Positions 47,961-59,479 of a DNA stretch of 64,000 nt are shown piece after piece. Under the pieces are notes generated by a model. The model was given only the letters and a program-made list of their open reading frames with translations. It searched no databases and was not told the origin of the DNA. Position numbers and translations under genes: made by a program. This DNA comes from Cymbidium sinense (lineage: Eukaryota > Streptophyta > Magnoliopsida > Asparagales > Orchidaceae). Numbering within the stretch: position 1 is the first letter of the stretch; each line of letters starts with the position of its first letter. The stretch is taken from assembly GCA_021442155.1 (NCBI GenBank), contig CM038221.1, forward strand, positions 45,083,648 to 45,147,647. The letters are read 5' to 3'.

Positions 47961-49779
47961 AATCTATATTAAACTTAGTCAGCTACCATATCCTAAACTT
48001 TATTATCATAAACCCTAAATCTGATATTAACAATAAGTAAAATTTATATAAATCTTCGGTTTGAATTAAAAAAAAAAAAAAACCAAAGTGGTAGATGAAG
48101 ATTGATTACACAAGCCCTCTACGAGCCTAATGAATTTTACAGATCTGCAGGCAGTTATTTTGAGAGGTTACAATAATAAAAAAAAGACAAGGGTGAAGAT
48201 CGAGGGCCGACTTTAAGAACAGAAAGACTCACAATTACCTCTTAGTTGAAGAGCGAGATGAGGAAGGATTTATTATTAGCAGCTCATGGTCGAGGAAGGA
48301 GACTAGGAGGAGGCTTCTCTATTCTTGATTTTGGTTGAAGTAGGAAGGAGGATGCGAGGAGGGTTGGCTGCTAAGATCCGGAGAATGGTACGAGCAAAGA
48401 GTGTGATGCTCTGTCTCTTACCTGCCCAAAATCAAGACCTAATTAGAAGGATGATTGCATGGGTGGGAGCATCATTCCAATCCTGCAATGATTGGTGACT
48501 CGAAATGCTCTATCAAGAGGTTTGCAATTGTGAGAAATGGAGTTGCCAAAGCTGGTCAGTTCAGTTTGGTTTGTGGCTCAGGAATAAATAGGTTCAATTT
48601 ATTACCGTTACTTTGTGGTTCATTAAACTTACACTTGGAATGAGGCACGCTCTCTTCCTGATAGACATGATTTATGTTTTGTGGTTCATGATATCTAGCT
48701 TATCTCTTAGTGGAAAAACTTCTAATGTGACCTTAAGGATACAAGATTCGAGGGGTTAATGTAGGTAGCTTATGTCCCCTACATTTATAGTGAGTATTAA
48801 TGTAACTCATCAGAGGCCTGGTCTCCATATGACAATGAAGGCAAACTAATGAAAGGTCTACTAATTTTTAGTTGAGAACTGGCGGGAAACTAAAATTCTT
48901 CTGCATTCACAATCTAGATCTTCAATTTTCATAAGTTGTTCTAAAACCTCATAAATCTTTTATTAGAGTGGTTAAACTGCAGATTGCAAAGCAGAAAGCT
49001 TTTAATGAGTAGTTTGAATCCTCACTGCAATATAATTTGTCACTCCAAAAATGACTTCCATATATTATAGTGGGAAACATCACATACCTTGTTCTAATCA
49101 GTCAAAAGTGACTTGAAAATTCACCTGCCAAGAAGGCCACAGATATCTTCCCTCACCATCTTGATGTGAAGACCAATAACCAAATTAATAAATAAAAAGT
49201 GATATCAGGTATCAATTTGATGCTAGTGGTAGACCATAATACATGAATAATTGCCCAAAAAGGCAGAGATTCAGAGAAAGGCAGGTGGATGGTATGCTAT
49301 AACCAGTCTGCATCCTCTTTAATTTTCATAACATAAAAAGAGAGCTACCTATCTAACCGAAAGATAGGAACTTGCAGCTTTATAATCTAAAGGTGTTCGG
49401 TCGCTGAAATTTCTTCATTGCTTCATGGCTGGAAAGCTTAAGCATCTTATAGGACAGCTGAGGTACCTTAACTTTGTCCCCAACTTTTTATCGCTTTGTA
49501 GATAGATGCTTAAGGCTGAAGAGTATAAGTTGGGGATTTGAGATGTATCAGAATTTTGATCGGAGGAGGACATTTGGTAACGGAAGAGCATCATTAATGT
49601 TTTTATATCGAAGTTTCTTTTGGTAATTATCTATAACTTAGTATTATTATTTTATTGCTTGTGCTACTTAATAGTCTGTATAATCTACCTTTTCTATAAT
49701 TTTCAGGGAAAACATAAACCCAGATATCTCTCGTTAATAGCGAGTTTAGAATAGGCACTTAAATTACAAGGGAGTAGGG
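47961..49779. other. Intergenic stretch without recognised gene
   Basis: It has a run of 16 A near 48069 and a purine-rich block at 48240-48400 (GAGGAAGGA, GGAGGAGG). On the minus strand, 48415-48440 reads as exon-like sequence followed by GTAAGAGA, a possible splice donor. No protein match was found. Confidence 0.3.
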
Positions 49780-50110
49780 ACCAAAAATTGACCTCTGATG
49801 AAAAGAGTAGACTTAAGTCAAATTTTAGAAGTCGATAATAGTATAAGAACTAGAGATTTCCTCTCATTTTGAGACTTAGATCTATTCCGGCTCTAGCTCA
49901 AACACCTATAGCAATTACCCTTTCACCAATTGAGAAATTTTCATTGCTGCTTAGCAAATAATGAAGTTTAGACGGAGTTTAAAATTTAGATTTATGAAAT
50001 TCATCATATTAACTTAAAGCGGTGGTTGAACGATGAGATCAAGATCCCATTGCCATTATCGTATTTCCTACTTAGTCTGAGGTACAACCCAACTGACCAA
50101 GACTTTATCA
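49780..50110 (-). repeat. Shared segment, inverted copy
   Basis: The reverse complement matches the segment at about 25940-26450 and 60590-61000. The clearest parts are TTTATGAAATTCATCATATT (49994), AACACCTATAGCAATTACCC, and GATGAAAAGAGTA...CTAGAGATTTC near 49800-49860. It is non-coding and opposite in direction to the other two copies. Confidence 0.6.
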
Positions 50111-50219
50111 CAGATAAGTTGCATCGTCAAGGGAACTATTGATCCATATAGTGTCATAAATCAATAAAGTGGTTAAATTGACGGATAACGAGAAATCCTC
50201 AAATGCAATCATTTCACCA

Positions 50220-50450
50220 AAAAAAAAAGCGACCGACGATGAACGGACTTCGCCGCCTTGAACGCCAAATTTATCAATATAAATATTACAAAATCTAATG
50301 ATAATCGAGCGCTTGAGCTATCAATGTGTCGAATATCAGTGAAGTCGCGATGATGTCCAAACCTCCGCCACAAAATTGACAACATTAGCTTCAAAACGCC
50401 AAAATCTATCAAATGGTGACCGCTCCCAATTGATGAGTTTACGTGAACGT
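50220..50450 (+). repeat. LTR-like fragment related to copy A
   Basis: AATATAAATATTACAAAATC, then GTCGCGATGATGTCCAAAC, aligns with 30555-30665 in the 3' LTR of copy A, in the same direction. It is a stray LTR piece of the same family. Confidence 0.5.
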
Positions 50451-50813
50451 CAAGTGTTTATAGCGATTTTTTGAACTTTTAAAGTGACCCAATTCTAGGT
50501 CACTCAAATGACCTCAGTTTCATGAAGGATCGCTTAGCATCCGAATAAAATTATCTGACACATTCAATTTGATTAAAGTTTTCTTAAAATTTTGCAAATT
50601 AGATGCATTTCAGATAAATCATTTGATTATTCTTAATCACATCAAGTCAATTTCTAACTCAGAACGCCTTCCCCATACCTCCACCTCATTCAACTAATAA
50701 AGAGCCATCACGCCACTTGCCCCATACAATCTCATTTAATTAAACCTTATCCTCACGCTGCGACCAGGAGAGCATCTAGGGAAATCTTACCAAAAAAAAG
50801 ATCTATTCTCGGC

Positions 50814-51512
50814 ATATCATCGCCACCATCATCGACGTCATCATCATAAAGCTTAAATCCATGATTGGGCCTTTGTTATAATTTAAGTTATGTATTAGGG
50901 CTTTATATTTTGTATGTCTTGAGCTTATATGTTGGGCTATTCTTATGTCATAAGTCATCAGTAGTAGGTATGACACTTTGGGTAGGTATGGAATGAGTGA
51001 TAAGTTTGATAATTTGATAGTGGTGTGGTAGATGTAGTTATGATGGTGTTAGGTTTGAGTTTGGAGTTAGGTTTGAGTATTCTTAACTCTCTTCAATCAT
51101 AAATAGGAGACTCTTGTAATGCTTGGCACTTGAATTTGGAATAAAAGATACCTTCTTAAATTTCTTTTACTATTTTGTGTTTTCCTCTTGATGGACTACT
51201 TGAGTGTGCCAGAGAAGGACTTAAGGAAGGAACGCGATCTCCACAACGAATGATTGTTTGTAGAGGTCGACTTCAACTTATTCCCGCTTATTATTTTAAA
51301 TCACATGTTAGATCGCTCATAACTTTTCGCTTATTTCTTTGCTATAAGATTCAGATCTCTAGTGTGGTTAACATAACTTTAATCAAAATTTTTTCAACTT
51401 CACTAAATTCATAATATTGTGAATGTGCTCAATAGTAGCATTTATCATTACTCTTTGAGGATTTAAGAATTATCTGTAATAAACAACATATCATAAAAAA
51501 GCACCTACATCA
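50814..51512 (+). repeat. 5' LTR of the chromovirus
   Basis: It aligns with 56311-57060 but lacks many short pieces present there, for instance the GTGAGCTCACAACCCTT tract expected near 51210. The TATA motif CCTATAAATAGGG of the 3' copy (56603) reads CATAAATAGG here. It ends CCTACATCA. Confidence 0.8.
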
Positions 51513-51516
51513 TATT

Positions 51517-51530
51517 TGGTATCGAGCAAG
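51517..51530 (+). other. Primer-binding site, initiator tRNA-Met-like
   Basis: TGGTATCGAGCAAG differs from the usual TGGTATCAGAGC by loss of one or two bases. It is placed four bases after the LTR end, as expected. Confidence 0.7.
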
Positions 51531-51734
51531 TATGTTTCTTTGGGAACATCTTTTTGAGTTTTATTTTTGCATTAGAGTAATCTTGCAATTCATTGTTAAA
51601 AAAATCATACAAAATTTTTATCTAATTAGAGCATTTACTTACTTTTAATCGTGTCTTTGATTTCATTACATTGCATTTTTTTAAATTATTAATTAAGTAT
51701 TTGCTTATATTAATATTTTTAAAAGAATATCATC

Positions 51735-52870
51735 ATGTCAACTCGTAGTGGTCTTAGATATCAAGATCAATCCTTAGATGAAAAACATGATTCATATGAA
51801 TTTTACTAAAAAATAGAAAAGCTTACCCTTATGCACCAACAAACCTTTAATGAATTCCAAAAGATTTGAAGCCTTAGAACAAAAGTTGGTAGGCTTACAA
51901 CACATTCACCGTAAAATAACCCAATCCTAGAACACCAACTTGAAGAGAGAGAAGGTCATCATGTTGATCCTGCCTCTTCCTCTCCCATCCACATTCTCCT
52001 ATTAGACCCCGTATCTAGGAAAAACTTTAATGAATATCGAGTTTGATGAGGTACTCACCCACCTCATCGAATAGGAAGACAATTAAGATGAGATGAAGGT
52101 TATGCTCATCGAACTCCTTATGAGCATTATCCCACATTACTGAAGAGACATTATCTAATTTTGTTGCCCCTTGACGTACACTTAGAGAACCTGATGATGA
52201 TGTTATTTGTAGGGTTAAAATTGATCCAACTACTTTTGATGGTCTACTTGATCCTAAAATTTTCTTAGATTGGTGTATGGACCAATATTTTGATTGGATG
52301 CCATGTCGAAGAAAGACAAGTTCATTTTGCCCGCATGAAACTAACTACATGCTAAGACTTATTGGGTTAATCTCACAAAATATCAACGATTAGGACAACC
52401 ACTATTGCTTCTTGGGATGAGATGAAAGAAATTTTAAAGCAAAAAATATGTACCATTAAATTTTCATGATCAACTTATGGATGAAATGACTTAAACAAGG
52501 ATCTTTAACTGTTGAGTATATGACACGGTTTGATGAATTGATGACTTGTGATGTTAGAGAGGATCGCATACAATCTCTAGATTTAGATCGGTTATGATTC
52601 AGTAATGAAATGATAACTGAAATTTATTCTCTTGAGGATGCATTAGACTCAAATTGAACAATATCTTAGATCACAACCTTATGTTTATTCACAACTTCAT
52701 CTACAAACAACTCTCAATCGCTCCCCTCCTACTTTAGTAGTTCCTAAAGGACCTAGTGAAACAAAAGGAAAAGCTTTAGTGGGAACATCTAGCTCTAAGA
52801 CTTCTAGCATTACTTATTTTACATGTGGTAAAATTGGTCACTATGCAAGTACTTGTCCTCAAACTTACAC
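51735..52870 (+). pseudogene. Chromovirus gag
   Basis: It starts MSTRSGLRYQDQ at 51735 and passes through many frame changes. VKIDPTTFDGLLDPKIFLDW at 52211-52270 is the gag-core signature of these elements. The zinc knuckle at 52812-52860 reads YFTCGKIGHYASTC, where the first Cys of CCHC is Tyr. Gag would form the particle shell. Confidence 0.8.
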
Positions 52871-53039
52871 TTAGATTATGAAAATGAGGATCAACAAAAT
52901 GAAAATAATGATAATCAAATTTGAAGAAGCTAGTGATGTAAGCATTAGATGAGTCTCATATATTATGCGTGTGTTAGCAACCCACGAGCTAATATTGATT
53001 GGAGGTGCACATCAATTTTCCACACTTATTTTAAGAGTG

Positions 53040-54700
53040 GTGAAAAGACGCGTAAGTTAATCATTGATAGTGGCATGAATGTTATTGCTACCTCGCTTTA
53101 GCTAGGATGAAGCTCACCCGAGACCCACCCACCCTTATAAGGTTGCTTGGGTAGATAAGACCTATCTCTATATCTCAACGTTGTCTTGCACCCATTCAAT
53201 TAGGAGAATATAAGTGATAAAATTTGGTGTGATGTTCTTCCGATGGATGTTGCTCATATACTTTTAGGTAGACCTTGGCTTTTGATATGGATGTCACAAA
53301 TTATGGCTATCTAATACATATGCTTTTAATTTTCAAGGTAAGAGAATTGTCTTAAATCTAAAGCCTAAAGAGGTCACTCCACTTCAACCCCAAAATTCTT
53401 CTCCACCCATAGAAAAGAAATCCCTACATATTATTAATAAACATCAATTTCAACAAGAGATTAATGGAATATCATTTTTGCATTAGTTGTCCTAACCTCT
53501 GAAAATCAACCTTGTGTTAAATCATTCTCATCTGAAGTACGTGAACTTTTGTTAGAATATCAAGATATTTGTCAAGAACTTCCTAGTGAGCTTCCCCATT
53601 AAGAAGTATCCAACATGCCATAGCTAATTCACGGATCATCACTCCCAAATTTTCCACATTATCGTATGAACCCAAATGAACATGAGCTAAAACAACAAGT
53701 TGATGATTTATTATCAAAAGGGTTTATCGGAAAGTTTATCTCATGCGCGGCTCCGCTCTTCTTACCCCAAAGAAAGATGGTAGGCGTATGTGTGTAGATA
53801 GTTATAAATAAAATCACTAGTATAGGTTTCCCATACCTAGACTTGATGACATGTTAGATATGATGGTTGGATCTTTTAAAATTGATCTTAGAAGTGGATA
53901 TCATTAAATTCATATGAGAGAAGGTGATGAATGGAAAACATCATTCAAGACAAAAGATGGTTTGTATGAATGGCTAGTAATGCCTTTTGGATTGACTAAT
54001 GCTCCAAGTACATTTATGCGAGTGATGACTCATATCTTACAGCCATTCATTGGAAAATTTTTAGTTGTGTACTTTGATGATATTTTAATTTTTAGTCAAA
54101 CTAAGAGCGATCATGAGAAACATTTATGACAAGTCTTTGAAGTGCTTCGTAAAAGACTATACATTCATTTTAAAAAATGCTCATTTATGACATCTGAATC
54201 TTCTTAGGATTCATTTCTTGTGATGGCATCTCTGATCCAAAAAAAAATTATTATTCAAGAGTGGCCTACCCCAACCATAATTCATGATGTACATAGTTTT
54301 CATGGGTTATCCACATTTTATCAAAGGTTATTCATGGATTTAGCACTATTATGGCCCCGATAACTCAATGCCTTAAAAAAGGAGACTTTGTTTGGTCAAA
54401 GGCAACAGCTGATGCATTTTCTAACATTAAAGAACTTTTAACAAGTCCAGCAATATTGAAATTGCCAAATTTTGACAAAGTATTTGAGGTACCATGTGAT
54501 GCTTCTGTAGTTGGTATTGGAGGTGTTCTTAAACAAGAAGGTCATCCTATTGCTTTCTTTAGTGAAAAATTAAATGAAGCGCGTCAACGATATTCCACAT
54601 ATGATGTGAGTCGTATTGTCATCCAAACTTTACGTTATTGACATTATTATCTTCTTTCATGAGAATTTATACTTTATTCCGATCATGAAGTGCTTAAATA
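53040..54700 (+). pseudogene. Chromovirus protease, reverse transcriptase and RNase H
   Basis: Protease: KLIIDSGMN with an intact Asp-Ser-Gly (53066-53074), then HILLGRPWL. Reverse transcriptase: LDDMLDMMVGSFKIDLRSGYH at 53836-53910, and 53914-54129 with [16 protein letters not shown] and the catalytic [10 protein letters not shown] (54073). RNase H: 54351-54641 with EVPCDASVVGIGGVLKQEG and FFSEKLNEARQRYSTYD. These enzymes would mature the polyprotein and copy RNA to DNA. Stops separate the pieces, for example after GYH and after EKHL. Confidence 0.88.
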
Positions 54701-54999
54701 TCTAAACATCCAAAAGAAACTTAGTTCGTCATGGAAATGGGTTCAATTTCTTCAAGAATATACGTTGTTCTTCTTAAACATCCTGGTGTCGAGAATAAAA
54801 TTGCATATGCCTTAAGTAGAATATATACATTATTAAATGATGAAGGTTACTTGGATTCAAAAGGTTAAAGATGATTATCCTAATTGTAAAGATTTTCAAC
54901 AAATTTTTGAATCTTTGAAATTTGATGTTTCAATTAATAGTCAGATTATCAAATAGATGACTATCTCTTTCACACACAACTATGTATCCCCGATTCATC

Positions 55000-55850
55000 A
55001 CTTCAAAATTTTCTTGTTGAGAAAATTCATTCAGGAGGTGTATCTAGTCATTTTGTCGTGATAAGACAATAGCTATGATGGAGGATAGGTTCTTTTGGCC
55101 TAGTCTTAAGAAAGATGTTGCTCGTATCAATGCCCAATGTCGCATTCTGCCAAGTAGCAAAAAAGTGAAAACAAAATTATGGTCTATACATACCACTCCC
55201 AATCCCCCACAAACCTTGGGAAGATCTTAGTATGGACTTCATCTTAGGATTACCTCGCATTGTACAACATTTTGACTCTATCCTAGTAGTTGTTGATCGA
55301 TTCTCTAAAATGGCACACTTCATTCCATGTTATAAGACATCAGATGCCTCACATATAGCGACAATTTTCTTTCGTGAGACAGTTCGCTTACTACCAAGAC
55401 AATAATGTCGATCATGTGTAAGATTTATGAGCTATTTTGGAAAACTTTATGAAAAAACTTGGCACAAAACTCTTATTTTCTACAACTTACCATCCTCAAA
55501 CATGGACAAAAGTTGTTAATAGAAGCTTAGAAATTTACTTAGCAAGTGACCGATCATACTACTAGTTGGGACCTAGTTCTTCCTACGATAGAGTTTGCTT
55601 ATAACAATTCAATTAATATGTCAACCGGTATGAGTCCTTTTCATATTATAACTAGTTATGATCCAAGAAAACCAATTGATCTTGTTGAATTGCTTGTAAC
55701 ATATAGGTCTAGTGCATCTTCATTTGCAAAAGCATGCATGATTTACATCGTGAAATTCAACAAAACTTACTCGAGTTATGATAAATATAAAGCTAATGTT
55801 GATGCACATAGATGTATGTAAAATTTAATGAGGGAGATTTGGTTCTTGTT
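55000..55850 (+). pseudogene. Chromovirus integrase
   Basis: 55223-55400 reads [37 protein letters not shown], given here only as the catalytic-core start, with its first Asp in SMDF. 55546-55821 covers the later core (LPTIEFAYNNSINMSTGMSP). The zinc-finger part before it is badly worn. Integrase would join element DNA to the chromosome. Confidence 0.85.
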
Positions 55851-56118
55851 AAAGTTAGACTGAGAGATTTCTAACTGAAACTCTTAAGAAATTAACTCTC
55901 AAGAGATCTGATCCTTATAAAGTTGTAAGGAAGATAAATGATAACGCTTATGAAATAGATTTTCCAATGAATGCTGGAATTTCTCCAATATTTAATGTAT
56001 CAGATTTAATGTTGTACCATGGGCGAATGACACTATTCCCTCGCAAATAGCGACATGTAGGTTCATACTTCATCACCGACTCCTATACCATCTCGCCGCT
56101 TAAGATCACATCGTCGGA

Positions 56119-56270
56119 TCAAATTTTAGAAGACTATTATCATCACATCGATGGAGGCACTCAAAGGTTTCTCGCTCGTTGGAAAGGTCTTTCTCCACTT
56201 GAAGATTCATGGCTTACATTTGATGAGTTACATCAACTAGACTCACAATTATTACAAGAGTACTTGATTT
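56119..56270 (+). pseudogene. Chromodomain at the integrase C terminus
   Basis: The frame reads DQILEDYYHHIDGGTQRF, then LARWKGLSPLEDSWLTFDEL, a recognisable chromodomain with the conserved Trp-Lys-Gly and Trp. In chromoviruses this module helps direct insertion to particular chromatin. The ORF reaches the 3' LTR within some 40 bases. Confidence 0.85.
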
Positions 56271-56310
56271 TCATTCTCCGAGGAGAATCCTTTAGTGCCG
56301 ATGCGAGGCA

Positions 56311-57060
56311 TCATCATCACCATCATCATCATCATAAAGCTTAAATCCATGATTGGGCTTTTGTTATAATTTAAGTTATGTATTATTGGGCTTTTATATT
56401 TTGTATGTCTTGAGCTTATATGTATTGGGCTATTCTTATGTCATGCCCATGAGTCAATAGTAGGTATGACACTTTGGGTTTATGGAATGAGTATAGGGTT
56501 TGATAATGGTGGTAGGTTTGGTAGGTGGTAGGTGTAGTTATGATGGTGTTAGGTTTGAGTTTGGAGTTAGGTTTGAGTATTCTTAACTCTCTCTTTCAAT
56601 CCTATAAATAGGGAGACTCTTGTAATGCTTGGCACTTGAATTTGGAATAAAAGATACCTTCTTAAATTTATTTTACTATTTTGTGCATTTTTCTCTTGAG
56701 TGACGGACTACTTGAGTGTGTGAGCTCACAACCCTTAGAGAAGGACTTCTAAGGAAGGAACACGATCTCCACAATGACAGACTATTTGTAGAGGTCGACT
56801 TCAACTTATTCATGCTTCACTGCTGGTTATTTTAAATCTATTACAGGTTAGATTGTTCATAACTTTTCAGTTATTTCTTTGCACTTATAAGATTTAGATC
56901 TCTAGTAACATAACTTTAATCAAAATCTTTTCAACTTCACTAAATTCATAATATTGTGAATGTGCTCAATAGTAGTGTGCATTTATCATTACTCTTACGA
57001 GGATTTAAGAATTATCGGTGTAATAAATAACATATCATAAAAAAGCACTGTCCTACATCA
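56311..57060 (+). repeat. 3' LTR of the chromovirus
   Basis: The longer and seemingly better-kept LTR, with TATA motif CCTATAAATAGGG at 56603 and end CTGTCCTACATCA. It carries CTCACAACCC and several short stretches absent from the 5' copy. Confidence 0.8.
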
Positions 57061-58630
57061 TCTCTCAAAAGTAGCATAATCCTTTCTCTCTCTTGCCATT
57101 TCATAGATTCATTCTTGGATCAAGTTTGTTTTCATCTTCCTATACAAGGAAAGTCCTGTTGCTCATGATATTCTTCGATCTGTTGACGCTGATAATTCCA
57201 TTAACAACCCATCATTACATTCATGAACTCTAACTCCTTCTTCCAGAATCCACCTTCTCCAATCCTTCTCCCTTGAATTCTCTACAACTTCTATGTGATC
57301 GAGTTAATTAAATTATCATACACGATCTTTCCCAATAGATGTCATGAGAAAGAATTGCTTGTATTGATGAGAGGAAGCAAAATGGATGCTCTAAACGGAA
57401 TGGAAGGTCTCATATGAGGAAAGCATTTGAATGATATGTGAATGAGGTGTAAGTTCCAGAAGAGAAAACCATTCTGAGCAGAAGTTGAGGAGCAGTGGTA
57501 CTCTAGGTTGAGAATAGGGTGACAGGGTCTGTGATTGAGCTTACGGAGAGGCTTCGTCCATGAACTGCGTTTAGGTCTAGGGGTTAAGAATGGGATGGCA
57601 ATGGAGATTTTGATCTCCTGCCATGGAGTCCCTCCCAAAGACTCCATTAGGCGTGCCAATGTTTTCTAGTGAATCGAGACATTGGAGATACATCATGTTG
57701 TTAAGTTCTCATGCTATATTGATGTCAGAACTGAGGGAGCTCTACAAATTCTGTGCATTAAGGTCATTCATGGGGAGGAGAAAGGGGAGACCATGGCTAT
57801 GTTACTTTCAACATCTCAAGATCTAGCCGTGGGAGCTACATGTGAGTCCGCTCGCAATCAAAATATTAGTCAATTTACCATGTCCCTAATAGCTCCAGCT
57901 CAAGCATTCTGCATCCTACTAGGTGACTCTGGCATTAATATGGAGAAGGAAACATATAACAATGTTGAAAAGTTATTTTCATGATCACTAAATGAATAGG
58001 AAAATGCTTCACTATCATCTGATGAACTGCATCCAATTTGGATTGAGGTCTTGGGTGATCCATTTTTGAGGCAATTTCTTCTTAAGTTTATTTTATGTCA
58101 TATTCTTGTGTTTACAAAGATAACATTCCATCAAGAAGAATTTCTTTCTTGTCTACTGTTACAATTGATGTAGGAATAAATAATGATAAGTTAAAGATGA
58201 GTTTTATATAGATTAGACTAGTCAAGAATTGACATTATGGAAGAATTTATGAAAGTTAAACAAAAAACTATAGAGAAAAAGTGCTTATATAGAACGCTTT
58301 TGTCCTAGTAAGTTAGGCATTAAAGGTTGTTGCCGGAAGGCGGAAATTGAAATTTCATCCCGTGGATATGGAAGAGATACATATGTCAATCTTTTTGTCC
58401 ATAGAAGCTTGATCTGACCGTGTGCTCCATTGGAGAGTGTAATTCATGAGGAATTAAATGCTAAGCATCCATCGACTTTTGAATGGTTTTGGTCACATCA
58501 ACATCCAATTGTAGTGACTACTTTCGTGAACATCTTTGAAGAGCATCCTTAATTCATGATTACAACATTATGCTCCATAAATGTCATATATCAAGCACTA
58601 TAAATGATCTCACACTTTTTATGCTTGCTC
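57061..58630. other. Non-coding or unrecognised stretch with a 100-codon frame
   Basis: A plus-strand frame at 57682-57984 encodes about 100 residues (with GETMAMLLSTSQDLAVGATC). A minus-strand frame of 105 codons lies at 57342-57659. I recognise neither. Composition here is less AT-rich than the flanks, so a gene remnant is possible. The rest has no signal. Confidence 0.25.
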
Positions 58631-58636
58631 CTTTTA

Positions 58637-59250
58637 CACAGGTGTTTGAAGACCCTGTCATGCTCAATAGAGATGATGGGTTAGAAGACAACGACCATAG
58701 TGTCGTAGGGCACTAATCGTTATGCTCGAGAAATGGAAGGAATAAAACTCCCAAAGAAGCCCCTGGGGAAGAAGACGTTGGGAGGTCAAAATCATTGACA
58801 AAGGACTTAGTTAATTTAACATAAAATGAGCTATAAATTCATAATTAAAATCTAAATTGAAATTACAGTGTTTATGACTATGTCACAGAATGGCGGTGTT
58901 AAGACCATGATCATGTGTTGAACACTAAGCTATGCTCAATGAAATGTGAAGGTAATCCATGTAGCCTATGCAGACGATGCTGAGGTCAATTTTGGATTGT
59001 AGGAGAATTAAATAAGAAAAATAAAAGTCATGAGCTTAAATTAAACATATTTGAAAATGTTAAATTAAAGAATAAACCATATATGCTCTTTTATGCGTGT
59101 TTGAAGACCCGTTATGCTTAAGAGAGTTAGAAGATCATGATTGTAGTGTCACAAAGACACTCTATGCAAGAGGGATTGAAGGTCAAATAGCCTCATGCCC
59201 CTTATGCGATAACGGAGGCTACCAAAATTCAAATTGACGTGGGACTTAAA
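58637..59250. repeat. Direct repeat with about 455-bp spacing
   Basis: GTGTTTGAAGACCC followed by ATGCT, AGAAGA and GTGTCGTAG-type sequence occurs at about 58642 and again at 59097. The copies diverge but keep order over about 100 bases. They may belong to the left part of the Tat-like copy B. Confidence 0.5.
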
Positions 59251-59479
59251 GATGATTAATTAGATTTGAATTGAACATAAATTAAATTTGAACTAAGCAT
59301 GATGAACTTCTGAAGAATAGGAAGCTCAATAATAAGAATAAATCAAGCTTCATCAAAACTTATAAATTTAATAAATTCTAAACTAAATGTAAAAAAATAT
59401 GGATGTTACTTCAAATGAAACATAAATATCAAACGCAATTACATATTAAAGCGAAATGTAAGGCGTAAAGGCATTCTAA

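Larger units (their letters stand above)
50814..57060 (+). mobile_element. Chromovirus (Ty3/gypsy with chromodomain), decayed
   Basis: About 6.2 kb. 5' LTR about 50814-51512, initiator-Met-like primer site 51517-51530, gag about 51735-52870, protease 53040-53290, reverse transcriptase and RNase H 53500-54700, integrase 55000-55820, chromodomain 56119-56270, 3' LTR about 56311-57060. Reverse transcriptase before integrase plus a C-terminal chromodomain defines a chromovirus. Frames are broken many times by stops and small indels. LTR starts lie in a TCATCATC-rich stretch, so the first base is uncertain, and no clean target duplication was found. Confidence 0.88.

Noticed and set aside
48120..48450. 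Possible minus-strand gene with exon-like purine-rich sequence
   Set aside because: Only one plausible splice donor was seen and no protein reads through it. It is noted within the intergenic entry but not called as a gene.
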